NCBI GenBank assembly: GCA_028705785.1
Contig: JAQWCT010000138.1
Span: forward strand, 1-7,279
From: Sulfurospirillaceae bacterium
GTDB lineage: Bacteria > Campylobacterota > Campylobacteria > Campylobacterales > Sulfurospirillaceae
Reading direction: 5' to 3'
Length of the DNA: 7,279 bases
Shown here one piece after another: positions 1 to 6,598 of this stretch; position 1 is the first letter of the stretch, and the number at the start of each line of letters is the position of its first letter. A program made the position numbers and the translations under genes. Below the pieces are notes generated by a model. That model ran no database searches. It was not told the origin of the DNA and saw only the letters and a list, made by a program, of their open reading frames with translations.

Positions 1-255
1 AAAATCTCTTATCCAAGTGTCATTGGTTTTCATCTCTATAAGGATGATATTTTGCAAGGTTGGTAGGAGATTTGAGAGTGCATTTTTATCTTCACACAAT
101 ACGATACAAGTTTGATAAGTTGCAATTTTTTGGATAAATTCTAAATAAGTTTGTTGGATTTCATCGATTGAGTGTGCCCAGTCACTCGCAGGTGAGGGAA
201 ATACAACAATCAGCGCCTCTTGCTCTTCCCATTCAGCGGGTATTCTAATACTCAT
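1..255 (-). CDS. Agmatine deiminase family protein (N-terminal fragment)
   Basis: The gene reads leftward from an ATG at 255-253 and is cut by the window edge after 85 codons; the full family is usually about 330-370 residues. The start MSIRIPAEWEEQEALIVVFP and the stretch NDTWIRDF at residues 78-85 are typical of the agmatine deiminase / Porphyromonas-type peptidylarginine deiminase family, whose N-terminal region carries a conserved W-E and the T-x-D-x-W-x-RD motif that helps bind the guanidinium group. Members hydrolyse agmatine to N-carbamoylputrescine and ammonia in putrescine synthesis; the protein is expected to be cytosolic. The catalytic Cys and His lie in the missing C-terminal part, so activity cannot be judged. 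An AAGGA ribosome binding site (262-266 on the minus strand) lies 6 nt before the ATG. The gene is divergent from the sensor kinase, with which it shares a 102-bp promoter region. Family assignment is strong; the exact substrate is less certain. Confidence 0.85.
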   Translation of the reverse strand, partial: MSIRIPAEWEEQEALIVVFPSPASDWAHSIDEIQQTYLEFIQKIATYQTCIVLCEDKNALSNLLPTLQNIILIEMKTNDTWIRDF

Positions 256-262
256 GTGATTT

Positions 263-276
263 CCTTACATGTAAAG
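263..276 (-). repeat. 14-bp TTACATGTAA-cored element, copy 1
   Basis: Read on the minus strand this is CTTTACATGTAAGG. Its core TTACATGTAA (265-274) is a perfect 10-bp palindrome. The final AAGG forms part of the ribosome binding site of the agmatine deiminase gene, 7 nt before its ATG. It is the exact reverse complement of copy 2 at 336-349, with centres 73 bp apart, close to seven helical turns. It could be an operator overlapping the translation start region or one copy of a dispersed genomic palindrome. Confidence 0.8.
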
Positions 277-285
277 TGAAATGAG

Positions 286-291
286 ATTATA
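286..291 (-). promoter_or_regulatory. Putative -10 box for agmatine deiminase gene
   Basis: On the minus strand the sequence reads TGGTATAATC, giving a perfect TATAAT. Transcription would start near 279, giving a leader of about 25 nt that contains the palindrome and ribosome binding site. There is no good -35 hexamer, only a T-rich stretch, which is usual for Campylobacterota housekeeping promoters. Confidence 0.55.
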
Positions 292-298
292 CCATCTC

Positions 299-332
299 TT
301 TTGAGAGAAAAAAGGTAGAATAACTCTCAAAA
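299..332. promoter_or_regulatory. 9-bp inverted repeat between divergent promoters
   Basis: TTTTGAGAG at 299-307 and CTCTCAAAA at 324-332 are perfect inverted copies separated by 16 bp, centre to centre 25 bp. The left arm lies just upstream of the minus-strand -10 box. The right arm covers the expected start point of the kinase transcript. This position suits an operator controlling both divergent genes. A binding protein is not identified; the adjacent response regulator is one candidate, by inference only. Confidence 0.45.
316..321 (+). promoter_or_regulatory. Putative -10 box for the kinase/regulator operon
   Basis: TAGAAT preceded by GG matches TATAAT at five of six positions. It would start transcription near 328, about 30 nt before the TTG start of the kinase. 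No clear -35 hexamer is present. It lies between the two arms of the 9-bp inverted repeat. Confidence 0.4.
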
Positions 333-335
333 TAG

Positions 336-349
336 CTTTACATGTAAGG
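336..349 (+). repeat. 14-bp TTACATGTAA-cored element, copy 2
   Basis: CTTTACATGTAAGG with palindromic core at 338-347. The AAGG at its end plus A350 is the ribosome binding site of the histidine kinase, ending 7 nt before the TTG codon. With copy 1 it forms an inverted pair in which both divergent genes carry the same 14-mer 7-8 nt before their start codons. The match to copy 3 extends to 16 bp (AGCTTTACATGTAAGG, 334-349). Confidence 0.8.
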
Positions 350-357
350 ATTGCACC

Positions 358-1830
358 TTGTTACTTAAACGAAAAAACAATAAAAGTATCAAACAAATTA
401 ACTTTATGGCTATTGTTTTTGCAGGTATTTTTGCGTTTATTTCTGCCTGTTTAATCGTGGTCAATGAATATTTGGAGTTCCAAAAAGAGATTAAAGTTGT
501 GGAAGAGAACTATATCCAAAGTCAAAAAAAGAGTGCATCATCACAGATGAGTTTACTCTCTAACATCGTTGAATATCGCTTTGCCCAAAGCCATACGCTT
601 AGCAAAGAAAAGATTTTGGCTAAAATCAAAGAAGACATTCGCTACATCACCTCTGAGATGGAAGAAAAAAATCATATTTTTGTGCATACCAAAAGCGGGG
701 AAGTGGTTTATAGCTCTTCTGAAGTTTCCACCAATTATTTGCCCAAAGATATCGTTTTTACCAAAGAGTATCCTCCTTTGGATTTGGTCTTAGGCAGTTG
801 GGTAAGTACGAGCGACATTGAAGTTGTTTTAAAACAAAAAAAGCAAGACTACGATGACAAAATCATCGGTTTTATTTTAAAAATTTATATGCTGACACTC
901 TTTTTATATCTGGTAAGTACGATTGAATATCGCTATGTCAATGAGATTATGGGGCGAGAGATTAGGTTTATTGTCGAGTCTTTTAAAGGAGCGGCACAAA
1001 ATTATCATGCTATCAATATGGAAAAAATCAATTTTAAAGAGTTTAGGGAGATTTCTTCTCATGCCAATTTTATGTTGGGTAAAATCAAAGAAAAAAACAA
1101 TGCCTTAGTCGAATTAAATAGTACGCTAGAAGAGTTGGTAGAACAAAAAACGCAAGAGTTGAAAAAGTCAGTTGCTTTTACGCAAGAACTTTTGGAAAAG
1201 CAAGACCGCTTTGTGAAAAATGCTATTCACGAAATCAACACGCCTTTATCTATCATTTTGATTAATATTGATTTATACAATCTCAAATTTGATAAAAATC
1301 CTTATCTTGTAAAAATTGAAGCAGCCGTTAAAGTGTTAGACAATATTTACGAAGATTTGGCGTATGTGGTCAAAAAAGATAAAGTCGTTTATGAGAAAGT
1401 CATGGTTGATTTTTCTAAATTTATCAGTGAGAGAATCGCTTATTTTGAAGATGTGGCACTGGGCAAGAAACTGACGATTGTCAGTGAGATTGAGCCAGAT
1501 ATTTTTATATTGTTCAACGAAATAGAATTACAAAGAATTTGTGACAACAATATTTCCAATGCCATTAAGTATAGTTTTGAAAATAAAGCTTTACATGTAA
1601 GGCTTAGAGAACAAGCTGAACAAGTGGTTTTTGAAGTTCAAAATAGTGGGGAAAAAATCAACCAACCCGATAAACTCTTTGATCGCTATTATAGAGAAGA
1701 TAAGGCGCGTGGGGGCTTTGGACTAGGTCTTAATATCGTCAAAGAAATATGTGATATCAATCATGTTGATATTCAAATAGATTCTGATGGACAGTACACA
1801 ACCTTTAAATATTTTTTTGTCAAAGGATAA
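358..1830 (+). CDS. Membrane sensor histidine kinase
   Basis: This 490-residue protein is the sensor half of a two-component system. Transmembrane segments lie near residues 14-35 and 169-187 and enclose an extracytoplasmic sensor of about 130 residues. That sensor includes FVHTKSGEVVYSSS (108-121), which recalls Cache/PAS-like folds, a weak assignment. A HAMP-like stretch (about 198-245) and a coiled coil (about 243-285) follow. The H-box FVKNAIHEINTPL has the phosphoacceptor His291. The ATPase domain shows an N-box (DNNISNAIKYS, 396-406) and a G2-box (GGFGLGLNIV, 452-461). The G1 box is NSGEKI (429-434), with Asn replacing the usual Asp. The TTG start at 358 was chosen because AAGGA (346-350) sits 7 nt upstream and no other in-frame start has a ribosome binding site. 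The response regulator gene begins 3 nt after the stop. The stimulus is unknown; acetate or a related carbon signal is suggested only by the downstream genes. Confidence 0.93.
   Translation: MLLKRKNNKSIKQINFMAIVFAGIFAFISACLIVVNEYLEFQKEIKVVEENYIQSQKKSASSQMSLLSNIVEYRFAQSHTLSKEKILAKIKEDIRYITSEMEEKNHIFVHTKSGEVVYSSSEVSTNYLPKDIVFTKEYPPLDLVLGSWVSTSDIEVVLKQKKQDYDDKIIGFILKIYMLTLFLYLVSTIEYRYVNEIMGREIRFIVESFKGAAQNYHAINMEKINFKEFREISSHANFMLGKIKEKNNALVELNSTLEELVEQKTQELKKSVAFTQELLEKQDRFVKNAIHEINTPLSIILINIDLYNLKFDKNPYLVKIEAAVKVLDNIYEDLAYVVKKDKVVYEKVMVDFSKFISERIAYFEDVALGKKLTIVSEIEPDIFILFNEIELQRICDNNISNAIKYSFENKALHVRLREQAEQVVFEVQNSGEKINQPDKLFDRYYREDKARGGFGLGLNIVKEICDINHVDIQIDSDGQYTTFKYFFVKG
1589..1602 (+). repeat. 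14-bp TTACATGTAA-cored element, copy 3 (inside the kinase gene)
   Basis: The same CTTTACATGTAAGG lies inside the ATPase domain of the kinase, encoding part of ALHVRL (411-416). Identity with copy 2 extends to 16 bp (1587-1602). Its presence in coding sequence argues that the element is not just an operator of one promoter. It could be an intragenic binding site or one copy of a dispersed motif. Confidence 0.75.
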
Positions 1831-1833
1831 GCG

Positions 1834-2517
1834 ATGAAGATTTTACTGCTTGAAGATGAACTGATGTTACGAAGCTCTATCGAAGAGTATTTGGACGCAC
1901 TTGGGCATAAAGTTATCTGCTTTGGCAATGGAGAAGAGGCCTATGAAGCCATCAAAGGCGATGTGTTTGACTTGCTTATCTTAGATATTAATATTCCTAA
2001 AATGAGCGGCTTGAGCTTACTTAAAGCACTCAATGAGATAGAACATGCCTTTCCTACGATTTTTATCAGTGCGATTGTGGATATTGACGATATTGCCCAT
2101 GCTTTTGAGCTTGGTGCCTCAGATTATCTTAAAAAGCCATTTCACCTTAAAGAGCTTGGGCTTCGCATCGATAAAATTAAAAAAGAGTATGCCATCAAAC
2201 ATATGCAACATATCATTCTAAGTCAAAAATATGTTTTTTCCAAAACAGAACAGATGCTTTTTTATAATAATACAGTTCAAGTTTTAACCAAAAAACAGTT
2301 ACAAATCTTAACACTCTTGTCTGAAAACATAGGTATTATTGTTGATTTTGAAAAGTTTAGAAGTTATGTTTGGAATGATGAACCCATCGATAATGCCACC
2401 ATTAGGGCTGAAATAAGCCGTTTTCGCAAACTTCTCAAGGAAGACTTTATCATCAACCTCAAAGGGGTTGGTTATAAAATAGAGCGATACTATCCGCAGA
2501 AAAATAGTAAATTGTAA
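1834..2517 (+). CDS. OmpR/PhoB-family response regulator
   Basis: This 227-residue protein is the partner of the kinase encoded just upstream and is expected to act as a DNA-binding transcription factor. The receiver domain (about 1-115) has the acidic pair Glu7-Asp8, phosphoacceptor Asp51 in LLILDINIPKMSG, the switch Ser79, the aromatic switch residue Tyr98 and the conserved Lys101-Pro102. The C-terminal winged helix (about 130-217) carries the family pattern LTKKQLQIL, then NATIRAEISRFRKLL as the recognition-helix region, and the closing GVGYKI. The ATG at 1834 follows AAAGGA (1822-1827) by 6 nt, and this site lies within the end of the kinase gene, so the two are probably co-transcribed and translationally coupled. 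Next downstream on the same strand is the DUF485-actP-acs group, its most likely target after its own promoter. That regulatory link is inferred, not shown. Pairing and family are secure. Confidence 0.95.
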   Translation: MKILLLEDELMLRSSIEEYLDALGHKVICFGNGEEAYEAIKGDVFDLLILDINIPKMSGLSLLKALNEIEHAFPTIFISAIVDIDDIAHAFELGASDYLKKPFHLKELGLRIDKIKKEYAIKHMQHIILSQKYVFSKTEQMLFYNNTVQVLTKKQLQILTLLSENIGIIVDFEKFRSYVWNDEPIDNATIRAEISRFRKLLKEDFIINLKGVGYKIERYYPQKNSKL

Positions 2518-2570
2518 CTTTTTTACTCATTTACAAAAAATATTTTTCCGAAACTACACACTTTTCTCAA

Positions 2571-2590
2571 ATGCTACGATAATGCTATGA
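2571..2590 (+). promoter_or_regulatory. Putative promoter and 11-bp direct repeat before the acetate genes
   Basis: Two copies of ATGCTAYGA start at 2571 and 2582, exactly 11 bp apart. Several OmpR/PhoB-family regulators bind direct repeats with about this spacing. The same stretch holds possible -10 boxes: TG-C-TACGAT (2572-2580, an extended form) or GATAAT (2578-2583). Transcription would start near 2588, about 50 nt before the DUF485 start. If both readings are right, the bound regulator would sit on the -10 region. No -35 box is visible. The remainder of the 2518-2640 gap is AT-rich, with a 12-bp AAAAATATTTTT palindrome at 2536-2547 and no terminator hairpin, so read-through from the regulator gene is possible. 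Confidence 0.3.
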
Positions 2591-2640
2591 AGCCCCTTTA
2601 TGATGTCAGTGTTGAATATCAAAAACTTAAAGGAGCATTT

Positions 2641-2955
2641 ATGAGTCAAAATGTTTACGACAGGGTGAAAGCCAACCCTAAATACACCGAATTGGTGGAA
2701 AAAAGAAGTAGTTTCGCGTGGAAACTATCCGCGGTCATGTTGGTAGTTTACTATGCGTTCATTCTTGTAATTGCTTTCTCGCCTACTTCTTTTGCACAAA
2801 AGATAGGAAGTGGCGTTACAACAATTGGTATACCAATTGGTTTTGCCGTTATCATCATCGCGTTCGTTTTAACAGGTATTTATACCCAAAGAGCCAATGG
2901 TGAATTTGATGATTTGACCAATCAAATCAAAGAAGATATAAGGAGTGAAAAATGA
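2641..2955 (+). CDS. yjcH: YjcH-like DUF485 inner-membrane protein
   Basis: This is a small membrane protein of the DUF485 family, which is regularly encoded next to the acetate permease ActP; its molecular role is not established. Two transmembrane segments (about 25-46 and 58-82) are followed by the conserved YTQRANGEFD motif (81-90) and a short charged tail. The reading frame stays open to an ATG at 2587, but the start at 2641 is preferred. AAAGGAG (2629-2635) lies 5 nt before it, the upstream ATG has no ribosome binding site and overlaps the likely promoter, and the resulting 104 residues equal the length of E. coli YjcH. The stop codon overlaps the actP start in an ATGA (2952-2955), indicating translational coupling and fitting a role in assembly or function of the transporter. 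Family assignment is firm. Confidence 0.9.
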   Translation: MSQNVYDRVKANPKYTELVEKRSSFAWKLSAVMLVVYYAFILVIAFSPTSFAQKIGSGVTTIGIPIGFAVIIIAFVLTGIYTQRANGEFDDLTNQIKEDIRSEK

Positions 2956-4592
2956 AATGGGGCTTATTACTTCTAACGCTTTCAAATTTTTTATTTGCGG
3001 CAGATGCGCAGTTTAGCGGCAAAAGAGATTTAAATACTTCGGCGATTATTATGTTTTTACTTTTTGTTGTTGCAACGCTTGGTATTACTTATTGGGCAGC
3101 TAAACGAACTAAAACAGCTAAAGATTTTTACACCGCAGGTGGAGGAATTACAGGCTTTCAAAATGGTTTAGCTATTGCGGGTGATTATATGTCAGCAGCG
3201 TCATTTTTGGGTATTTCTGGACTTGTTTACCTTAAAGGTTTCGATGGTCTTATCTACTCTATTGGCTTCTTAGTCGGTTGGCCAATCATCCTTTTCTTGG
3301 TCGCTGAACAACTTAGAAACCTAGGAAAGTATACTTTTTCAGATGTTGCATCTTATAGATTGAAGCAAACACCTATTAGAACCCTTGCCGCTTTTGGTTC
3401 ATTGGCAACAGTTGCTTTGTATTTAATCGCTCAAATGGTAGGTGCAGGACAGTTAATTCAGATATTATTTGGCTTGCCATATGAGTATGCAGTTATCATG
3501 GTTGGTATTTTGATGATTCTATATGTTACTTTTGGTGGCATGTTGGCAACAACTTGGGTACAAATTATCAAAGCTGTTTTACTGCTTTCTGGTGCATCAT
3601 TTATGGCAATCATGATTATGTACAAAGTTGGTTTTAGTTTTGAAAACTTATTTGCTCAAGCTGTTGAAATTAAGAAGACAGTGGCTATTTTAGCGCCTGG
3701 CGGCTTAGTGAGTGATCCAATATCAGCAGTAAGTTTAGGTATCGCTTTGATGTTTGGAACAGCTGGTCTTCCACATATCTTAATGAGATTTTTCACCGTT
3801 AGTGATGCTAAGGAAGCTCGAAAATCAGTTTTCTTTGCAACAGGTTTTATAGGTTATTTTTATATATTAACATTTATAATAGGCTTCGGCGCAATTGTAT
3901 TACTCTCTGCAGACCCTCAATATCTTGATGCGGTTAAAGGTGGTATCATCGGCGGTGGTAACATGGCAGCGATTCATACAGCACATGCAATCGGTGGAAA
4001 TATCTTCTTAGGATTTATTTCAGCAGTTGCATTTGCAACGATTTTAGCGGTAGTTTCTGGCTTAACACTAGCAGGTGCAAGTGCAGTTAGCCACGATCTA
4101 TACGCAAATGTCTTTGCAAGAGGTAGAGTAGATGAAGTAACAGAAATGAAAGTTTCTAAGTATTCAACTATTGCACTTGGTATCGTAGCCATTATTTTGG
4201 GTATTGCGTTTGAAAAACAAAACATAGCGTTTATGGTTGGTTTGGCATTTGCTATCGCGGCAAGTTCAAACTTCCCTATTCTTTTTCTCTCTATGTTTTG
4301 GGGTAAATTAACGACTAAAGGTGCTGTATGGGGTGGAAGTTTAGGACTTCTTACGGCTATTGTATTGGTTGTCTTAAGTAAAGCTGTTTGGGTTGACATC
4401 CTTGGAAACAAAACAGCAATCTATGCTTATGGTAATCCAGCGATTTTCTCTGTAACGATTGCATTTGTCGGTATTTGGTTGTTCTCAATTATGGATAAAA
4501 GCGAAGATGCTAAAGCAGAAATGGCTGCATATGAACATCAGTTTATTAGAAGTCAAACAGGTATTGGTGCTGAGGGCGCGTCTTCTCACTAA
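2952..4592 (+). CDS. actP: Cation/acetate symporter ActP (SSS family)
   Basis: This 546-residue sodium:solute symporter takes up acetate, and in characterised homologues also other short carboxylates such as glycolate, across the inner membrane; E. coli ActP has 549 residues. It begins with a signal-peptide-like segment ending in FLFAADA (13-19), as E. coli ActP does, followed by about 13 predicted membrane segments. Landmarks are GLAIAGDYMSAASFLG (72-87), the SSS signature region around YVTFGGMLATTWVQIIKA (191-208), GTAGLPHILMRFF (269-281) and the segment FATILAVVSGLTLAGASAVS (361-380). The C-terminal tail from about 515 is charged and cytoplasmic. AAGGAG (2940-2945) lies 6 nt before the ATG, within the end of the DUF485 gene. 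acs follows after 48 nt without a terminator, so the three genes probably form one operon. The call is supported by both motifs and context. Exact substrate range is not visible from sequence. Confidence 0.95.
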   Translation: MKWGLLLLTLSNFLFAADAQFSGKRDLNTSAIIMFLLFVVATLGITYWAAKRTKTAKDFYTAGGGITGFQNGLAIAGDYMSAASFLGISGLVYLKGFDGLIYSIGFLVGWPIILFLVAEQLRNLGKYTFSDVASYRLKQTPIRTLAAFGSLATVALYLIAQMVGAGQLIQILFGLPYEYAVIMVGILMILYVTFGGMLATTWVQIIKAVLLLSGASFMAIMIMYKVGFSFENLFAQAVEIKKTVAILAPGGLVSDPISAVSLGIALMFGTAGLPHILMRFFTVSDAKEARKSVFFATGFIGYFYILTFIIGFGAIVLLSADPQYLDAVKGGIIGGGNMAAIHTAHAIGGNIFLGFISAVAFATILAVVSGLTLAGASAVSHDLYANVFARGRVDEVTEMKVSKYSTIALGIVAIILGIAFEKQNIAFMVGLAFAIAASSNFPILFLSMFWGKLTTKGAVWGGSLGLLTAIVLVVLSKAVWVDILGNKTAIYAYGNPAIFSVTIAFVGIWLFSIMDKSEDAKAEMAAYEHQFIRSQTGIGAEGASSH

Positions 4593-4640
4593 TATTTAAT
4601 GCAAAACATATCAAGAAAATTATAATAAAGGATAGAGATA

Positions 4641-6587
4641 ATGTCACAACTTTTCGAACCAAGTAGAGCTTTAAGTAAAGAAGCCAGAATTAAAAATATG
4701 TGCGAATACAAGGAGCTCTGCCTCCAAGCAGATGAGGATTTTGAAGGATATTGGGATAAGCTTGCGAGAGAAAAAATAGAGTGGTTTAAACCTTATGATA
4801 GAGTTTTAAATGAGGATGACGCTCCGTTTTATAAATGGTTCGAGGGTGGCAAGTTAAATGTAACACATCAGTGTTTGGGAAGACATCTTAAAACAAGAAA
4901 AAACAAAGCAGCGATTATTTGGGAGGGTGAAGATGGCAAACGCCGTATCATCACCTATCTCCAACTTTTTTACAGGGTAAATCGTCTAGCAAACTTGATG
5001 CGTAACAAATTTGGTATCAAAAAAGGTGACCGTGTTGTTCTTTATCTACCGATGATTCCAGAAGCTGCTTTTGCGATGCTTGCTTGTGCCAAAATCGGTG
5101 CTGTTCACTCTGTTGTTTTTGGTGGATTTTCTGCTGAAGCACTTCGAGATAGAGTTATCGATGCACAAGCAAAGCTTGTTATAACAGCCGATGGTGCTTT
5201 TAGAAGAGGCAAACCTTATATGCTCAAACCAATGGTTGATGAGGCATTAAGTGTGGGTTGTGAGTGTTGTGAAAAAGTACTTATCGTTCAGCGAAACTTT
5301 GAAGACATTGAGTATGTGAGAGGGCGAGATTATGTTTATAACGAGATGGTTATGAACGAATCTCAATACTGTGACCCTGAATGGATGGACTCTGAGGACC
5401 CACTTTTCTTACTTTATACTTCAGGAAGTACGGGTAAACCAAAAGGTGTTCAACACGGAAGTGCTGGCTATATCCTTTGGGCCCAGTATACGATGGAACA
5501 TGTTTTTGATGTGAAAGAAAATGATACTTTTTGGTGTACAGCCGATGTGGGTTGGATAACAGGTCACACTTACATTGTCTATGGACCTCTTGCGATGGGT
5601 GCGACTACCATCATGTACGAGGGTGTTCCTACTTTCCCTGATACGGGTAGATGGTGGAGCATGATTGAAGAGCATCGTGTCAATCAGTTTTATACAGCGC
5701 CAACAGCGATAAGATTGCTTCATAAAGAAGGTGCTGATGCGCCTGCAAAATATGATTTAAGTTCACTCAAGGTATTGGGAACAGTAGGTGAGCCTATCAA
5801 TCCTGATGCATGGATGTGGTACTACGAAGCGATTGGGCATAGTAACTGCCCAATTGTCGATACATGGTGGCAAACAGAAACAGGTGGACATATGATTACT
5901 CCACTTCCAGGGGCGACGCCAATTAAACCAGGTTCTGCAACATTCCCACTTCCAGGTATCAAAGCAGAAATCATCGATGAACATGGCAATCCAACACCAA
6001 AAGGTGAAAAAGGGTTCTTATGTATTACCAAACCTTGGCCATCCATGATACGCAATATCTGGGGCGATCCTGAGCGATTTGTGAAGTCTTACTTTGGGGA
6101 TTGTAAAAAAGATGGCAAACCTGTTTATTTCTCAGGTGATGGTGCGATGTATGATGATGATGGTTATATCGTCATTACAGGTCGAACGGATGATGTTATC
6201 AATGTTTCTGGTCATAGAATTGGTACAGCAGAAATCGAAGCCGTCTTGGGTCATCATGAAAATGTGGCTGAGGTTGCCGTTGTTGGTAGACCTGATGCCA
6301 TTAAAGGCGAGGGTATCTTTGCATATATCGTTATCAAGGGTGAAGATAGCATCAGTGAAGAGGTTTACATGATTCAAGAGCTTAATAAGCTCATCGTCAA
6401 AGAGATTGGAAATATTGCTAAGCTTGATGCGATTCGCTTCGTTCCGGGTCTTCCAAAGACTAGAAGTGGAAAGATTATGAGAAGAATTTTACGCTCTATT
6501 GCGAAAAAAGAGCCTATAACACAAGATATCTCAACGCTTGAAGACCCTTCAATTGTTGAAAAGATCCAAAACCTCGTTCAATTCTAG
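4641..6587 (+). CDS. acs: Acetyl-CoA synthetase (AMP-forming)
   Basis: This 648-residue cytosolic enzyme activates acetate with ATP and CoA to acetyl-CoA, AMP and pyrophosphate through an acetyl-adenylate; E. coli Acs has 652 residues. The N-terminal domain carries the phosphate-binding loop YTSGSTGKPKG (259-269) and DTWWQTETGG (407-416), whose second Trp (410) corresponds to the residue that limits the acyl pocket to acetate in characterised Acs. YFSGDGAMYDDDGY (496-509), the hinge ITGRTDDVINVSGHRIG (512-528) and PKTRSGKIMRR (605-615) follow. Lys611 in the last motif is the catalytic lysine acetylated by Pat-type enzymes and restored by CobB-type sirtuins in other bacteria. A short insert, GDCKKDGKPV (486-495), makes the loop before YFSGD longer than in E. 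coli. The start follows AAAGGA (4627-4632) by 8 nt. The gene ends the acetate operon and is followed by a hairpin. All key residues are present. Confidence 0.97.
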   Translation: MSQLFEPSRALSKEARIKNMCEYKELCLQADEDFEGYWDKLAREKIEWFKPYDRVLNEDDAPFYKWFEGGKLNVTHQCLGRHLKTRKNKAAIIWEGEDGKRRIITYLQLFYRVNRLANLMRNKFGIKKGDRVVLYLPMIPEAAFAMLACAKIGAVHSVVFGGFSAEALRDRVIDAQAKLVITADGAFRRGKPYMLKPMVDEALSVGCECCEKVLIVQRNFEDIEYVRGRDYVYNEMVMNESQYCDPEWMDSEDPLFLLYTSGSTGKPKGVQHGSAGYILWAQYTMEHVFDVKENDTFWCTADVGWITGHTYIVYGPLAMGATTIMYEGVPTFPDTGRWWSMIEEHRVNQFYTAPTAIRLLHKEGADAPAKYDLSSLKVLGTVGEPINPDAWMWYYEAIGHSNCPIVDTWWQTETGGHMITPLPGATPIKPGSATFPLPGIKAEIIDEHGNPTPKGEKGFLCITKPWPSMIRNIWGDPERFVKSYFGDCKKDGKPVYFSGDGAMYDDDGYIVITGRTDDVINVSGHRIGTAEIEAVLGHHENVAEVAVVGRPDAIKGEGIFAYIVIKGEDSISEEVYMIQELNKLIVKEIGNIAKLDAIRFVPGLPKTRSGKIMRRILRSIAKKEPITQDISTLEDPSIVEKIQNLVQF

Positions 6588-6598
6588 TTCTTCAAAAG

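Noticed and set aside
2536..2547. AAAAATATTTTT palindrome as a terminator after the response regulator gene
   Set aside because: The all-AT stem has almost no loop, so it is too weak for a terminator; more likely promoter-flanking AT-rich DNA.
2587..2640. 18-codon N-terminal extension of the DUF485 gene from an ATG at 2587
   Set aside because: It has no ribosome binding site, overlaps the likely promoter, and would exceed the family length. The ATG at 2641 has AAAGGAG at 5-nt spacing and gives the usual 104 residues.
3974..4411. 145-codon minus-strand open frame within actP
   Set aside because: It is antisense to a strongly conserved transporter gene and is a by-product of its codon pattern. 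No ribosome binding site or recognisable domain.
4621..4626. Perfect TATAAT between actP and acs as an internal acs promoter
   Set aside because: It directly abuts the AAAGGA ribosome binding site and lies 15 nt before the ATG, so a transcript from it would start after the binding site. Most likely chance in AT-rich spacer.
5421..6377. Several open frames of 73-100 codons on the minus strand and a 92-codon plus-strand frame inside acs
   Set aside because: All overlap conserved acs motifs in other frames and have Cys/His/Trp-rich, non-protein-like translations.
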